From Devosia naphthalenivorans (GTDB lineage Bacteria; Pseudomonadota; Alphaproteobacteria; Rhizobiales; Devosiaceae): DNA of 64,000 nucleotides. The stretch is taken from the NCBI RefSeq assembly GCF_003056355.1, contig NZ_PYVW01000001.1, positions 186,001 through 250,000 of the forward strand, given 5' to 3'. The position numbers and the translations under genes were made by a program. This document shows positions 1-21,088 of the stretch, piece by piece (within the stretch, counting starts at the first letter, position 1; each line of letters begins with the position of its first letter). The notes beneath the pieces are model-generated. The model was not told the origin of the DNA. It was given only the letters and a program-made list of their open reading frames with translations, and made no database searches.

Positions 1-4016
<4,016 letters not shown>

Positions 4017-4042
4017 TCCGGCACTTCCAAACCCAATCAACT

Positions 4043-4080
4043 TCCAAGCATGCTCGTGGCAAAACCGCAGCATGCTTGGA
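4043..4080 (+). other. 12-bp perfect inverted repeat between rpoB and rpoC
   Basis: Arms 4043-4054 and 4069-4080 are exact reverse complements (TCCAAGCATGCT and AGCATGCTTGGA) with a 14-base loop. There is no T-tract after it, so it does not look like a terminator. It ends just before the rpoC ribosome-binding site (GAGGAGAG, about 4083-4090). In RNA it would form a stable hairpin, possibly an RNase processing or mRNA-stability element. The function is inferred only. Confidence 0.6.
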
Positions 4081-4095
4081 TAGAGGAGAGAACTG

Positions 4096-8280
<4,185 letters not shown>

Positions 8281-8304
8281 GACCGTTCAGTATCGAAGTG
8301 AGGG

Positions 8305-8334
8305 AAGGGGGCCGCAAGGCTCCCTTTCTTTTTT
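8305..8334 (+). terminator. Intrinsic terminator of rpoBC
   Basis: Nine-base-pair stem with one G-T pair (arms 8305-8313 and 8318-8326), GCAA tetraloop, then CTTTTTT. It follows the rpoC stop codon by 24 bases. Confidence 0.85.
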
Positions 8335-8765
8335 GCGGGTATGCTTTGTTGGTTGTCGCGTGCCAAAGCACCGCCCGGGAGTGAAGCCCTGCGGGTGATG
8401 GGTCGGTGTTTGTCGCAGAAGGCTGCGACATGGGGCGAGGTTCGTCCCGGTGCCGGTCGTCCGGCAAATTGGTAGAGGTGGAACCCACCTCGCCCCATGT
8501 TTCCGGGGGCTCTATGGAGTAAGGACCGTCTGCGGCTAGTCGCCCGTGCCGAAAGTCACACCGGGGGCTTTAATCGGTGCCAGATCATCCTTGTGCCACA
8601 GGAGATGGAGCGACCCCCACCTCACCCGGCATTCCCGCACCGACCGTTCGTCGCGACCGCGCAGCGTGTGCGGGAATGGGAGGATGATGACATGGCGCCG
8701 TGGGTGGGGGGATAAGGGGGATAAGTTTGCGTCATCGCGCCATTTATCCCCACACCCACAGGGTT

Positions 8766-8786
8766 CCCTCGGGCCTGACCCGAGGG
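8766..8786. repeat. 21-bp palindrome, family A (CCCTCGGG type)
   Basis: CCCTCGGG and CCCGAGGG arms around a 5-base centre. REP-like intergenic palindrome; other copies are at 8818, 8946, 9001, 56113, 56168 and 63943. Confidence 0.75.
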
Positions 8787-8817
8787 TCTCTCACCGCTTG
8801 TGCCGTGGGGAGAGTGG

Positions 8818-8838
8818 CCCTCGGGTCAAGCCCGAGGG
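8818..8838. repeat. 21-bp palindrome, family A
   Basis: CCCTCGGG / CCCGAGGG arms around TCAAG. Second of four copies in 256 bases. Confidence 0.75.
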
Positions 8839-8945
8839 AAGCATGGTGGGTGGGTGAGGTGGTGCCATACCCTGATATGGGCCTGGGGAGGTGCTGCCTC
8901 GCACGGTTGCGGTGGCGAGTTAGCGCCCCACACTCTGGATGGTCA

Positions 8946-8966
8946 CCTCGGGCTTGCCCCGAGGGG
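8946..8966. repeat. 21-bp palindrome, family A (variant)
   Basis: CCTCGGG and CCCCGAGG arms around CTTG, slightly diverged from the other copies. Confidence 0.65.
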
Positions 8967-9000
8967 TCTGCACTTCGGATTGGCGCCAGCGAGTATAGGA

Positions 9001-9021
9001 CCCTCGGGTCGAGCCCGAGGG
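9001..9021. repeat. 21-bp palindrome, family A
   Basis: CCCTCGGG / CCCGAGGG arms around TCGAG, last of the four clustered copies. Confidence 0.75.
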
Positions 9022-9158
9022 TGACGATCGGTGGGGCCCGCGCGTTCTATTGTGAGGGGCGAAGGGTGACCCGGTGGCGGAGCCCCAGCGGCGGTTGCGG
9101 TAGGAGTGGGCAGCCAATATGCTCGGGAGTCAGCAGAAAGGGCAGGGCACCTGCTCGC

Positions 9159-9626
9159 CTAGTTATATCCGACGTGTTCGGCGAACTGGGTCAGAACCAT
9201 GTTCCAGAGCTCAAACTGAGCGTCGAGGTATTCGGCGGAGACGCCATTGACCAGATCAATATCCATTTCGATGCAAGCGTCCTTGTCCTGGTCCAGATAG
9301 GCACGGCTGAAGCGCTTGTTGAGGTTCCAGTCATTGATGACCTCAAGCGTCGGCTTGAGATCCAGGAAGCCCAGATAGAAGTTGATGTCCTCGCAGTCGG
9401 CGTTATCGGTGCAATTGCGGAAATAGACTTGGTAGCTGATGCCGTTGATCTTGCCACTGATCTGTGGGTCGCCATTGCTCTGGGTTGCCAGGGTGGCGGC
9501 GCCATGGCCTCTGGCAATGTTCAAGATTTCGTCAGTATCGGCGCCGGTGATCGTGGTCTGGGCTTGAGCCGACACGCTCATCGCGAGTGCCAAGATCCCA
9601 CCGGCGACGAATGATGTGGTTTTCAT
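9159..9626 (-). CDS. Secreted YbjN-domain protein
   Basis: A 155-residue protein with a clear signal peptide (about residues 1-23, hydrophobic GGILALAMSVSA core, AQA cleavage site), so it is likely periplasmic. The rest resembles the YbjN / bacterial sensory-transduction-regulator fold: an N-terminal strand-rich part (ISGKINGISYQVYF), two cysteines in CTDNADCED, then the conserved NDWNLNKRFSRAYLD stretch that marks the family. The biochemical role of the family is not established. The ATG at 9626 has a good AAGGAG site. It stands alone, with no obvious operon partner. Family assignment is by remembered motif and fairly secure; function is unknown. Confidence 0.75.
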   Translation of the reverse strand: MKTTSFVAGGILALAMSVSAQAQTTITGADTDEILNIARGHGAATLATQSNGDPQISGKINGISYQVYFRNCTDNADCEDINFYLGFLDLKPTLEVINDWNLNKRFSRAYLDQDKDACIEMDIDLVNGVSAEYLDAQFELWNMVLTQFAEHVGYN

Positions 9627-9796
9627 GTCGGGCTCCTTGCCTGTTGAAACGGCCTGATGCCAGATCTAACAAGGGTGTGCATCGGGAGCAACGCGGAAGC
9701 GGGGAAATGCTAACCAAGTGTTAGCACCAAGATGATGAGGTGAGTGCCGATGCGCCGCCGGCATAGAAGCTGCGCGGTTTTTGCGCGAAAGAATCC

Positions 9797-9825
9797 TTGA
9801 CGCGCGGGCGAGTCGGCTCTAAACA
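9797..9825 (+). promoter_or_regulatory. Possible housekeeping promoter for the rpsL operon
   Basis: TTGACG at 9797-9802 and TAAACA at 9820-9825, 17 bases apart. The -35 is good and the -10 is weak. It would give a leader of about 240 bases before rpsL. Confidence 0.3.
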
Positions 9826-9979
9826 GCGCGTACCTAAGCGGTCGGTCGTGATTGTCACACCGGGTACCTGCCATCTTGTGCGGGCATCCAGGACACTCAA
9901 ACACACTGTCGGGTAACTAGAAGACGCAAATCCTTGTGCGCATGACTGCCTGTTTACGCGGGTGGTCCGCTGCAATTAA

Positions 9980-10033
9980 GGCGCCGCCGCTCCTCGGTTG
10001 AGGTCCAGCGAGCGCCGTTTTGGTTTGCTTTTG
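9980..10033 (+). promoter_or_regulatory. Structured leader with T-rich tail upstream of rpsL
   Basis: GGCGC (9980-9984) pairs with GCGCC (10012-10016), CGCT (9988-9991) with AGCG (10007-10010), and CCTC with GAGG form an inner hairpin. A T-rich run, GTTTTGGTTTGCTTTT, follows at once. The arrangement looks like a terminator or attenuator about 40 bases before the rpsL start. Regulation is inferred. Confidence 0.45.
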
Positions 10034-10071
10034 CTAGACCGCAATGAATTTTGGACGATGGAAAGAGCGCA

Positions 10072-10443
10072 ATGCCCACCATTAATCAGCTGATCCGCAA
10101 ACCACGCGCCAGCAAGCCAAAGCGGAACAAGGTTCCGGCCATGGAAGCTAACCCGCAAAAGCGCGGCGTTTGCTCCCGCGTTTATACGACGACCCCAAAG
10201 AAGCCGAACTCGGCTCTGCGCAAGGTCGCCAAGGTTCGCCTGACCAATCAGCGCGAAGTGATTTCGTATATTCCGGGTGAGGGTCACAACCTGCAGGAGC
10301 ACTCCGTGGTCCTGATCCGTGGCGGCCGCGTTCGCGACCTTCCGGGCGTTCGTTACCACGTGCTCCGCGGCGTTCTCGACACGCAGAGCGTCAAGGACCG
10401 CAAGCAACGCCGTTCGAAGTACGGCGCGAAGCGTCCGAAGTAA
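10072..10443 (+). CDS. rpsL: 30S ribosomal protein S12
   Basis: Decoding-centre protein of the small subunit, 123 residues, the normal length. I chose the ATG at 10072 ([12 protein letters not shown]) because the family starts there; an upstream TTG in frame would add seven unlikely residues. The streptomycin loop [13 protein letters not shown] is intact with Lys43. The second loop reads [13 protein letters not shown], with Arg at position 88 where most bacteria have Lys. In E. coli and M. tuberculosis numbering this is the K88R streptomycin-resistance substitution. First gene of rpsL-rpsG-fusA-tuf, 12 bases before rpsG. Confidence 0.98.
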   Translation: MPTINQLIRKPRASKPKRNKVPAMEANPQKRGVCSRVYTTTPKKPNSALRKVAKVRLTNQREVISYIPGEGHNLQEHSVVLIRGGRVRDLPGVRYHVLRGVLDTQSVKDRKQRRSKYGAKRPK

Positions 10444-10926
<483 letters not shown>

Positions 10927-10938
10927 TAGGAGCGCCCT

Positions 10939-13029
<2,091 letters not shown>

Positions 13030-13084
13030 ACAAGAAACTGAAACTCAAGGTTGGCCGCAGGGCTAACGAATACGGAGAGAAGCG

Positions 13085-14275
<1,191 letters not shown>

Positions 14276-14291
14276 GCCCCCTAAAGATATT

Positions 14292-14319
14292 CGCGGCGCG
14301 CGGATAAACGCGCGCCGCG
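14292..14319 (+). other. GC-rich 11-bp hairpin between tuf and rpsJ
   Basis: Arms 14292-14302 (CGCGGCGCGCG) and 14309-14319 (CGCGCGCCGCG) are exact complements around GATAAA. The downstream T-content is weak (ATCCATTTTCG). It may be a partial terminator, a processing site or a pause site separating the str and S10 segments. Confidence 0.6.
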
Positions 14320-14344
14320 ATCCATTTTCGTCAGGATTTACAAG

Positions 14345-14653
<309 letters not shown>

Positions 14654-14738
14654 GAATACTGAAGTTTCCGCGCCTACCGCAAAAAGGGTCCTCTGAAACC
14701 ATGACCCGGTACGGCGCCAAAAGAGAAGGTAACAACCG

Positions 14739-15440
14739 ATGCGTTCTGGATTGATCGCACAGAAGCTGGGCATGACCCGCATCTTTACCGAGGACGGCTC
14801 GCACGTCCCCGTAACGGTGCTGGAACTGCAGAACTGCCAGGTGGTAGGCCAGCGGACCGCAGACAAGGACGGCTATGTCGCCCTGCAGCTTGGCGCAGGC
14901 CAGGCCAAGGTCAAGAACACGACCAAGGCAGAGCGCGGCCAGTTCGCCGTTGCCAAGGTAGAGCCCAAGCGCCACGTCGCCGAATTCCGCGTTGACGAAG
15001 CCAACCTCATCGAGGTCGGCGCAACGCTGCAGGCGGACCATTTCGTCGAAGGCCAGCTGGTGGACGTCACCGGCACTTCGATCGGCAAGGGCTTTGCCGG
15101 CGGTATGAAGCGCTGGAACTTCGGCGGCCTGCGTGCAACGCACGGCGTGTCGGTTTCGCACCGCTCGATCGGTTCTACCGGTGGTCGTCAGGACCCAGGT
15201 AAGACCTTCAAGAACAAGAAGATGCCGGGCCACATGGGCGATCGTCGCATCACTACGCAGAACCTCAAGGTCGTCAAGACCGATGTGGAACGTGGTTTGA
15301 TCATGATCCAAGGTTCGGTTCCCGGCTCCAAGGGCGCCTGGATCATGATCAAGGACGCGGTCAAGAAGCCGGCTCCGCAGGGCGCTGCCTTCCCAGGCTC
15401 GTTCAAGGCCGCCGCTGAAGTCGCGGGGGAAGGTAACTAA
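14739..15440 (+). CDS. rplC: 50S ribosomal protein L3
   Basis: Early-assembly large-subunit protein whose central extension reaches the peptidyl transferase centre; 233 residues. It starts [16 protein letters not shown]. The extension [20 protein letters not shown] carries the glutamine (GRQDP) that PrmB-type enzymes methylate. It ends with a short alanine-rich tail. The stop codon is directly followed by the rplD ATG, so the two are likely coupled. Confidence 0.98.
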   Translation: MRSGLIAQKLGMTRIFTEDGSHVPVTVLELQNCQVVGQRTADKDGYVALQLGAGQAKVKNTTKAERGQFAVAKVEPKRHVAEFRVDEANLIEVGATLQADHFVEGQLVDVTGTSIGKGFAGGMKRWNFGGLRATHGVSVSHRSIGSTGGRQDPGKTFKNKKMPGHMGDRRITTQNLKVVKTDVERGLIMIQGSVPGSKGAWIMIKDAVKKPAPQGAAFPGSFKAAAEVAGEGN

Positions 15441-16061
15441 ATGGAACTCAAGGTCACAACCCTCGACGGCAAGGCCGCTGGTAGCATCCAGCTCGCCGAC
15501 GACGTCTTCGGTCTGGAAGTCCGCCAGGACATCCTGCACCGCATGGTTCGTTATCAGCAGCTCAAGGCAATGGCTGGCACGCACGATGTGAAGCATCGTT
15601 CGGAAGGCTCGCGCACGGGCAAGAAGTTCGTGAAGCAGAAGGGCTCGGGCGGCGCTCGCCATGGCGATCGCAAGGCTCCGCAGTTCCGTGGTGGTGGCCG
15701 TGCATTCGGTCCGACGCCGCGCAGCCATGCCATCGATCTTCCCAAGAAGGTCCGCGCCCTGGCGCTGAAGCATGCCCTGTCGTCCAAGGCCAAGTCCGGC
15801 TCGCTGATCGTTGTCGATAGCGTTGCACAGAAGGAAGCCAAGACAGCAGGTCTGCTGGCCACCTTCGGCAAGCTCGAGTGGACCAATGCGCTGATCATCG
15901 ATGGTGCAGCAGTGGATCAGAACTTCGCTCTGTCCGCCCGCAACATCCCGCATATCGACGTGCTGCCTGTGCAGGGGATCAACGTTGTTTCGATCCTCAA
16001 GCGTGACAAGCTCGTCCTGACCAAGGCAGCGCTCGAAGCGCTGGAAGCGAGGTTCGCATGA
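15441..16061 (+). CDS. rplD: 50S ribosomal protein L4
   Basis: Lines the exit tunnel and in enterobacteria represses the S10 operon; 206 residues. The tunnel loop is visible as [20 protein letters not shown], and [16 protein letters not shown] follows. It starts immediately after the rplC stop and overlaps rplW by four bases (ATGA). Whether L4 autoregulates here cannot be told; I did not find an enterobacterial-type S10 leader. Confidence 0.98.
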   Translation: MELKVTTLDGKAAGSIQLADDVFGLEVRQDILHRMVRYQQLKAMAGTHDVKHRSEGSRTGKKFVKQKGSGGARHGDRKAPQFRGGGRAFGPTPRSHAIDLPKKVRALALKHALSSKAKSGSLIVVDSVAQKEAKTAGLLATFGKLEWTNALIIDGAAVDQNFALSARNIPHIDVLPVQGINVVSILKRDKLVLTKAALEALEARFA

Positions 16062-16351
16062 ACAAGCTCAGCGCTTATGACATCGTCCGCAACCCGGTGG
16101 TGACTGAAAAGTCGACGCTGGCTTCGGAAAATAACCAGGTCGTTTTCGACGTGGCGATCGATGCCAACAAGACCGATATCAAGGCTGCTGTCGAGCAGCT
16201 GTTCTCGGTCAAGGTCAAGGCAGTGAACACGCTGGTCCGCAAGGGCAAGGTGAAGCGCTTCCGCGGTCGCATCGGTACGCGTAACGACGTCAAAAAGGCG
16301 ATCGTGACCCTCGTCGACGGCCAGTCGATCGACATTTCGACCGGCCTGTAA
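16058..16351 (+). CDS. rplW: 50S ribosomal protein L23
   Basis: Sits at the tunnel exit and docks trigger factor and SRP; 97 residues. Conserved parts are [12 protein letters not shown] at the N-terminus and [19 protein letters not shown] in the loop. The start overlaps the end of rplD by four bases, so translation is probably coupled. The trigger factor gene is also in this window (58562-59941). Confidence 0.98.
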   Translation: MNKLSAYDIVRNPVVTEKSTLASENNQVVFDVAIDANKTDIKAAVEQLFSVKVKAVNTLVRKGKVKRFRGRIGTRNDVKKAIVTLVDGQSIDISTGL

Positions 16352-16368
16352 GGGGATAGAGACAAAAA

Positions 16369-17208
16369 ATGGCTCTTAGGCACTATAATCCCACCTCCGA
16401 AGGTCACCGCCACCTGGTGACGACTGATCGTTCGGAACTGTGGAAGGGCAAGCCGGTCAAGACCCTGACCGAAGGCCTCAGCAAATCCGGTGGTCGCAAC
16501 AATCGCGGTCGCATCACCACGTTCCATCGTGGTGGCGGTCACAAGCGCACCTATCGCCTGATCGACTTCAAGCGCGTCAAGTTCGATGCGGTTGGTACGG
16601 TCGAGCGTCTCGAATATGATCCTAACCGAACGGCCTGGATCGCTCTGATCAAGTACGAAGACGGCGAGCTGGCCTATATCGTGGCTCCGCAGCGTCTTTC
16701 GGCTGGCGACAAGGTCATCTCGTCGATGAACGCTGTCGACGTGAAGCCGGGCAACGCGATGCCGCTCGAGAACATGCCGGTCGGTACGATCGTGCACAAT
16801 ATCGAGCTGAAGCCCCGCAAGGGCGGCCAGGTTGCCCGTTCGGCTGGTGCTTATGCCCAGTATGTCGGTCGTGACCAGGGTTGGGCGATCCTTCGCCTGA
16901 AGTCGGGCGAGCAGCGCCGCGTGCATGGCACCTGCCTTGCAACGGTTGGCGCCGTGTCTAACCAGGATCACTCCAACACCTCGCTCGGCAAGGCCGGTCG
17001 TGCACGTTGGCTGGGCCGCAAGCCCGTCAACCGCGGCGTGACCATGAACCCGATCGACCACCCGCATGGTGGTGGTGAAGGCCGTACCTCTGGTGGCCGT
17101 CATCCGGTTACGCCATGGGGTAAGCCGACCAAGGGCAAGAAGACCCGTACCAACAAGGCAACGGACAAGTTCATCGTTCGCAGCCGTCACGTGAAGAAGG
17201 GCAGGTAA
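16369..17208 (+). CDS. rplB: 50S ribosomal protein L2
   Basis: Peptidyl-transferase-region protein of 279 residues. The signature [20 protein letters not shown], holding the conserved histidine near position 230, is present. The N-terminal region ([15 protein letters not shown]) is the usual alphaproteobacterial form. It starts 17 bases after rplW and ends three bases before rpsS. Confidence 0.98.
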   Translation: MALRHYNPTSEGHRHLVTTDRSELWKGKPVKTLTEGLSKSGGRNNRGRITTFHRGGGHKRTYRLIDFKRVKFDAVGTVERLEYDPNRTAWIALIKYEDGELAYIVAPQRLSAGDKVISSMNAVDVKPGNAMPLENMPVGTIVHNIELKPRKGGQVARSAGAYAQYVGRDQGWAILRLKSGEQRRVHGTCLATVGAVSNQDHSNTSLGKAGRARWLGRKPVNRGVTMNPIDHPHGGGEGRTSGGRHPVTPWGKPTKGKKTRTNKATDKFIVRSRHVKKGR

Positions 17209-17211
17209 GCC

Positions 17212-17490
17212 ATGACCCGTTCAATCTGGAAGGGGCCGTTTGTCGACGGCTACATGCTCAAGAAGGCCGAAAAGGCCCTCTCGTCTGGCCGCAACGACGT
17301 GGTCAAGATCTGGAGCCGCCGCTCGACCATCCTGCCGCAGTTCGTGGGTATCACGTTCGGCGTGCACAATGGCCACAAGCACATTCCGGTCAGCGTCACC
17401 GAAGACATGATCGGTCACAAGTTCGGCGAATTCGCACCGACCCGTACCTATTACGGTCATGCGGCCGACAAGAAGGCCAAGAGGAAGTAA
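17212..17490 (+). CDS. rpsS: 30S ribosomal protein S19
   Basis: Small-subunit head protein contacting the tRNAs; 92 residues. It begins [20 protein letters not shown] and contains the conserved [13 protein letters not shown] and [12 protein letters not shown] segments. It starts three bases after rplB and its stop is one base before the rplV start, in the compact core of the S10 operon. Confidence 0.98.
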   Translation: MTRSIWKGPFVDGYMLKKAEKALSSGRNDVVKIWSRRSTILPQFVGITFGVHNGHKHIPVSVTEDMIGHKFGEFAPTRTYYGHAADKKAKRK

Positions 17491-17491
17491 G

Positions 17492-17872
17492 ATGGGCAAG
17501 CCAAAAACTGAGCGCGCTCTCAAGGACAACGAGGCTAAGGCTGTTCTGCGCATGCTGCGCATCAGCCCTCAGAAGCTGAACCTCGTCGCGCAGTTGATCC
17601 GTGGCAAGAAGGTAGAGAAGGCCCTGGCCGATCTCGAGTTCAGCCACAAGCGCATCTCCGGCCAGGTCAAGAAGGTGCTGGAAAGCGCCATCGCGAACGC
17701 CGAGAACAACCATGGTCTCGATACCGACGCTCTCGTCGTTGCCGAAGCCTTTGTTGGTAATTCGCTGGTGATGAAGCGCTTCATGGCTCGTGGCCGTGGT
17801 CGCTCCTCGCAGATCCAGAAACCCTTCGCGCATCTGACGATCGTCGTCCGGCAAGTTGAGGAGGCCGCATAA
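17492..17872 (+). CDS. rplV: 50S ribosomal protein L22
   Basis: Lines the exit tunnel next to L4; 126 residues from the ATG at 17492 ([16 protein letters not shown]), which fits the family. An earlier in-frame start would lie inside rpsS. The beta-hairpin region reads [22 protein letters not shown], of normal length, so no macrolide-resistance type duplication is seen. It overlaps the rpsC start by one base (TAATG). Confidence 0.97.
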   Translation: MGKPKTERALKDNEAKAVLRMLRISPQKLNLVAQLIRGKKVEKALADLEFSHKRISGQVKKVLESAIANAENNHGLDTDALVVAEAFVGNSLVMKRFMARGRGRSSQIQKPFAHLTIVVRQVEEAA

Positions 17873-18609
17873 TGGGCCAGAAGATCAATCCAATCGGCTT
17901 CCGTCTCGGCATCAACCGCACGTGGGACAGCCGCTGGTTCGCCAACAAGGGTGAATACGGCTCGCTGCTGCAGGAAGACCTGAAGATCCGCACGATGCTG
18001 CTGGAGGACCTCAAGGCCGCCGCAGTTTCCAAGATCGTCATCGAGCGCCCGCACCGCAAGTGCCGCGTGTCGATCCACACTGCCCGTCCGGGCATCGTGA
18101 TCGGCAAGAAGGGCGCTGACATCGACAAGATCCGCGCCAAGGTGAAGAAGTTCACCGACAGCGAAGTGCACATCAACATCGTTGAAGTGCGCAAGCCGGA
18201 AACCGATGCGACGCTGGTTGCCCAGGGCATTGCCCAGCAGCTGGAACGCCGTGTGGCATTCCGCCGTGCCATGAAGCGCGCCGTGCAGACCGCGATCCGC
18301 ATGGGCGCCGGTGGCATCCGCGTGAACGTTGGTGGCCGTCTGGGTGGTGCCGACATCGCTCGTACCGAATGGTACCGCGAAGGTCGCGTTCCGCTGCACA
18401 CGCTGCGTGCTGATATCGACTACGGCACTGCCGAAGCCGAGACCACGTATGGCATCATCGGGATCAAGGTCTGGATCTTCAAGGGCGAAGTCCTCGAGCA
18501 TGATCCCACCGCACATGAACGCCGCGCCACCGAAGGTGCCGATGGTGGTCAGCGTAGTGAACGTGAACCGCGCCGCGAGCGTGGCGATCGTGACCGCGAA
18601 CGCGCATAA
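17872..18609 (+). CDS. rpsC: 30S ribosomal protein S3
   Basis: mRNA-entry protein with helicase-like function; 245 residues. The KH domain has the GXXG loop in [13 protein letters not shown] (about residue 80). The C-terminal domain [15 protein letters not shown] is intact. Beyond residue 215 there is a low-complexity charged tail rich in Arg, Glu and Asp, common in this class and variable in length. Confidence 0.98.
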   Translation: MGQKINPIGFRLGINRTWDSRWFANKGEYGSLLQEDLKIRTMLLEDLKAAAVSKIVIERPHRKCRVSIHTARPGIVIGKKGADIDKIRAKVKKFTDSEVHINIVEVRKPETDATLVAQGIAQQLERRVAFRRAMKRAVQTAIRMGAGGIRVNVGGRLGGADIARTEWYREGRVPLHTLRADIDYGTAEAETTYGIIGIKVWIFKGEVLEHDPTAHERRATEGADGGQRSEREPRRERGDRDRERA

Positions 18610-18624
18610 GAAGGTTAGTTCATT

Positions 18625-19038
18625 ATGCTGCAACCTAAAAAGACCAAGTTCCGCAAGGCTCACAAGGGCCGTATCCATGGCGTTGCCAAGGGCGGCACCG
18701 AGCTGGCTTTCGGCCAGTATGCCTTGAAGGCGACCGAACCCGAGCGCGTCACTGCTCGCCAGATCGAAGCGGCCCGCCGTGCGATCACCCGCGAAATGAA
18801 GCGCCAGGGCCGTGTATGGATCCGGATTTTCCCGGACGTGCCGGTTTCCAAGAAGCCGACCGAAGTTCGTATGGGTAAGGGCAAGGGTTCTGTTGAATTC
18901 TGGGCCGCCCGCGTGAAGCCCGGTCGTATCGTATTCGAGATCGACGGCGTCCCCGAGGACGTTGCAAAGGAAGCTCTGCGTCTCGGCGCGATGAAGCTCC
19001 CGATCATGACGCGGGTTGTTACCCGCATTGCCGACTAA
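18625..19038 (+). CDS. rplP: 50S ribosomal protein L16
   Basis: Large-subunit protein near the A site; 137 residues. It starts [19 protein letters not shown] and has the conserved [20 protein letters not shown] and [18 protein letters not shown] stretches. It follows rpsC by 15 bases and leads into rpmC. Confidence 0.98.
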   Translation: MLQPKKTKFRKAHKGRIHGVAKGGTELAFGQYALKATEPERVTARQIEAARRAITREMKRQGRVWIRIFPDVPVSKKPTEVRMGKGKGSVEFWAARVKPGRIVFEIDGVPEDVAKEALRLGAMKLPIMTRVVTRIAD

Positions 19039-19049
19039 GGACGAGAGCC

Positions 19050-19244
19050 ATGAAAGCCAGTGATGTGCGGAGCAAGACCGCAGACGAACTGAAGGATCAG
19101 CTCGTCGGCCTGAAAAAAGAACAGTTCAATCTGCGTTTCCAGCGTGCTACCCAGCAGCTCGAAAAGCCGACCGAGGTCAAGAAGGTCCGCCGCGATATCG
19201 CGCGGATCAAGACGATCCTGGCCGAAAAGAACGCAGCGAAGTAA
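19050..19244 (+). CDS. rpmC: 50S ribosomal protein L29
   Basis: Small two-helix protein near the tunnel exit; 64 residues. It contains the family stretch [20 protein letters not shown] and then [15 protein letters not shown]. It lies 11 bases after rplP and 12 before rpsQ, each with a GGAG-like site. Confidence 0.97.
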   Translation: MKASDVRSKTADELKDQLVGLKKEQFNLRFQRATQQLEKPTEVKKVRRDIARIKTILAEKNAAK

Positions 19245-19256
19245 GGAGCCGCGACC

Positions 19257-19514
19257 ATGCCAAAGCGCGTTTTGCAGGGGACTGTGGTCTCCGACGCCAA
19301 TGAGAAGACGGTCGTGGTGCGCGTAGAGCGCCGCTTCACTCACCCAGTGATGAAGAAGACCGTTCGCCGTACCAAGAAGTACCACGCTCACGACGAAGCA
19401 AATGTGGCCAAGATCGGCCAGATCGTCTGGATCGAGGAATGTGCGCCGATTTCCAAGAACAAGCGCTGGACGCTGGTTCAGGGTGCGGCTCAGCAAGAAG
19501 GCATCACGTCATGA
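19257..19514 (+). CDS. rpsQ: 30S ribosomal protein S17
   Basis: OB-fold primary 16S rRNA binder; 85 residues. Recognised from [20 protein letters not shown] and the [16 protein letters not shown] segment. Its last bases overlap the rplN start (ATGA), which couples the S10 and spc segments of the cluster. Confidence 0.97.
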   Translation: MPKRVLQGTVVSDANEKTVVVRVERRFTHPVMKKTVRRTKKYHAHDEANVAKIGQIVWIEECAPISKNKRWTLVQGAAQQEGITS

Positions 19515-19879
19515 TCCAGATGCAGTCCAATCTCGATGTCGCCGACAATTCCGGTGCACGTCGCGTCATGTGCATCAAGGTACTTGGCGGTTCGCACCGC
19601 AAGTATGCTTCGGTCGGTGACATCATCGTCGTGTCGGTGAAGGATGCCATTCCACGTGGTCGCGTCAAGAAGGGCCAGGTCATGAAGGCCGTGGTCGTTC
19701 GCACCGCGTTCGACATCCGCCGTCCTGATGGCACGGTGATCCGTTTTGACAAGAATGCCGCGGTTCTGATCAACAATCAGAAAGAGCCGATCGGCACCCG
19801 TATCTTCGGACCAGTTCCGCGCGAGCTTCGCGCCAAGAACCACATGAAGATCATCTCGCTCGCACCAGAGGTGCTGTAA
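19511..19879 (+). CDS. rplN: 50S ribosomal protein L14
   Basis: Subunit-interface protein; 122 residues from the ATG at 19511 ([19 protein letters not shown]), the exact family length. Earlier in-frame starts would lie inside rpsQ. The C-terminus [20 protein letters not shown] is typical. It overlaps rpsQ by four bases and rplX by one. Confidence 0.98.
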   Translation: MIQMQSNLDVADNSGARRVMCIKVLGGSHRKYASVGDIIVVSVKDAIPRGRVKKGQVMKAVVVRTAFDIRRPDGTVIRFDKNAAVLINNQKEPIGTRIFGPVPRELRAKNHMKIISLAPEVL

Positions 19880-20190
19880 TGGCTGCCAAGATCAAGAAGG
19901 GCGACAAGGTTGTCGTCCTGACTGGCAAGGACAAAGGCAAAACCGGCCAGGTCCTGTCCGTCATCCCGACCGAAACCAAGGCGCTGGTCCAGGGCATCAA
20001 CCTGGTTCGTCGCCATACCAAGCAGACCGCGTCGACTGATGCCGGCATCTTCACCAAGGAAGCGCCGATCCATCTGTCCAACCTCGCGATCGCCGACAAG
20101 GATGGCAAGCCCACCCGCGTCGGTTTCCAGATCAAGGACGGCGTGAAGACCCGCGTCGCAAAATCGACCGGAGATTCGATCGATGGCTGA
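19879..20190 (+). CDS. rplX: 50S ribosomal protein L24
   Basis: Assembly-initiator protein with a KOW motif; 103 residues. The KOW region is [20 protein letters not shown]. It starts on the last base of the rplN stop and overlaps rplE by eight bases, so the three are likely translationally coupled. Confidence 0.98.
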   Translation: MAAKIKKGDKVVVLTGKDKGKTGQVLSVIPTETKALVQGINLVRRHTKQTASTDAGIFTKEAPIHLSNLAIADKDGKPTRVGFQIKDGVKTRVAKSTGDSIDG

Positions 20191-20740
20191 GACCGCTTAC
20201 ATTCCGCGTCTCCGGACCGAATACGACGAGAACATCCGCAAGGCTCTGACCGAGCAGTTCGGCTACAAGAACGTCATGGAGCTTCCGCGCCTTGACAAGA
20301 TCGTGCTGAACATGGGCGTTGGCGAAGCCGTCAACGACACCAAGAAGGTCAAGACCGCTGCAGCCGAGATGGAAAAGATCGCTGGCCAGAAGCCGGTCAT
20401 CACCTATGCTCGCAAGTCGATCGCCGGCTTCAAGGTTCGTGAAGAGATGCCGCTTGGTGTGAAGGTCACGCTGCGCAAGACTCGTATGTACGAGTTTCTT
20501 GACCGTCTCGTGAACATCGCACTGCCGCGCGTTCGTGACTTCCGCGGGTTGAACCCCAACTCGTTTGACGGCCGTGGCAACTATGCCATGGGCATCAAGG
20601 AACACATCATCTTCCCAGAAATCAACTATGATCAGATCGATCAAGTTTGGGGCATGGACATCGTGGTTGCCACGACGGCCAAGACCGATGATGAAGCACG
20701 GGCGCTGCTCAAGGCATTCAACTTCCCCTTCCGCACGTAA
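20183..20740 (+). CDS. rplE: 50S ribosomal protein L5
   Basis: 5S rRNA-binding central-protuberance protein; 185 residues. Conserved pieces include [33 protein letters not shown] and the C-terminal [17 protein letters not shown]. The ATG lies within the end of rplX. Confidence 0.98.
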   Translation: MAETAYIPRLRTEYDENIRKALTEQFGYKNVMELPRLDKIVLNMGVGEAVNDTKKVKTAAAEMEKIAGQKPVITYARKSIAGFKVREEMPLGVKVTLRKTRMYEFLDRLVNIALPRVRDFRGLNPNSFDGRGNYAMGIKEHIIFPEINYDQIDQVWGMDIVVATTAKTDDEARALLKAFNFPFRT

Positions 20741-20770
20741 GCGGACAGGGAAGGGAAAAAGGATCAGGAT

Positions 20771-21076
20771 ATGGCAAAGACCAGCTCCATCGAAAAGAAC
20801 AACAAGCGCGCAGCGCTCGCCAAGCAGTATGCTGGCAAGCGCGCCGCTCTCAAGGCACAGACCAAGGATCAGTCGATCCCGGCCGATCAGCGTTTTGCAG
20901 CTCAGCTCAAGCTTGCCGAACTGCCGCGCAATTCCGCCAAGGTCCGCGTGCGCAACCGTTGCGAAGTCTCGGGTCGTCCCCGTGGCTACTATCGCAAGCT
21001 GAAGCTGAGCCGTATCGCTCTGCGTCAGCTGGGCAATCTGGGGCAGATCCCAGGTCTCGTGAAGTCGAGCTGGTAA
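20771..21076 (+). CDS. rpsN: 30S ribosomal protein S14
   Basis: Small-subunit head protein, 101 residues: the long, zinc-free form, since the CxxC pairs of the short form are absent. It contains [16 protein letters not shown] and ends [11 protein letters not shown]. It lies 30 bases after rplE and 12 before rpsH. Confidence 0.98.
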   Translation: MAKTSSIEKNNKRAALAKQYAGKRAALKAQTKDQSIPADQRFAAQLKLAELPRNSAKVRVRNRCEVSGRPRGYYRKLKLSRIALRQLGNLGQIPGLVKSSW

Positions 21077-21088
21077 GGAGAAACCAAG

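Larger units (their letters stand above)
8335..9158. other. Non-coding stretch with four palindromic repeats
   Basis: About 820 bases between the rpoC terminator and the YbjN-like gene. I see no open frame with a credible ribosome-binding site or recognisable protein. The second half contains four copies of a 21-base palindrome (listed separately). The first part (8335-8700) shows nothing I can name. Open frames that cross this stretch read through the palindromes and look spurious. Confidence 0.6.
9627..10071. other. Intergenic region: leader of the str operon and YbjN-like promoter side
   Basis: A 445-base divergent gap. It must hold the promoter of the minus-strand YbjN-like gene near 9640-9720 and that of the rpsL operon. 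A possible sigma-70 promoter at 9797 and a structured leader at 9980-10033 are listed separately. No small gene with a ribosome-binding site was seen. Confidence 0.5.

Noticed and set aside
8766..9021. CRISPR array
   Set aside because: The repeats are short palindromes at irregular spacing with no uniform spacers and no cas genes.
8700..9614. 304-codon plus-strand frame across the rpoC-YbjN gap
   Set aside because: It reads through palindromic repeats and then antisense to the YbjN-like gene, which has a signal peptide and a good ribosome-binding site.
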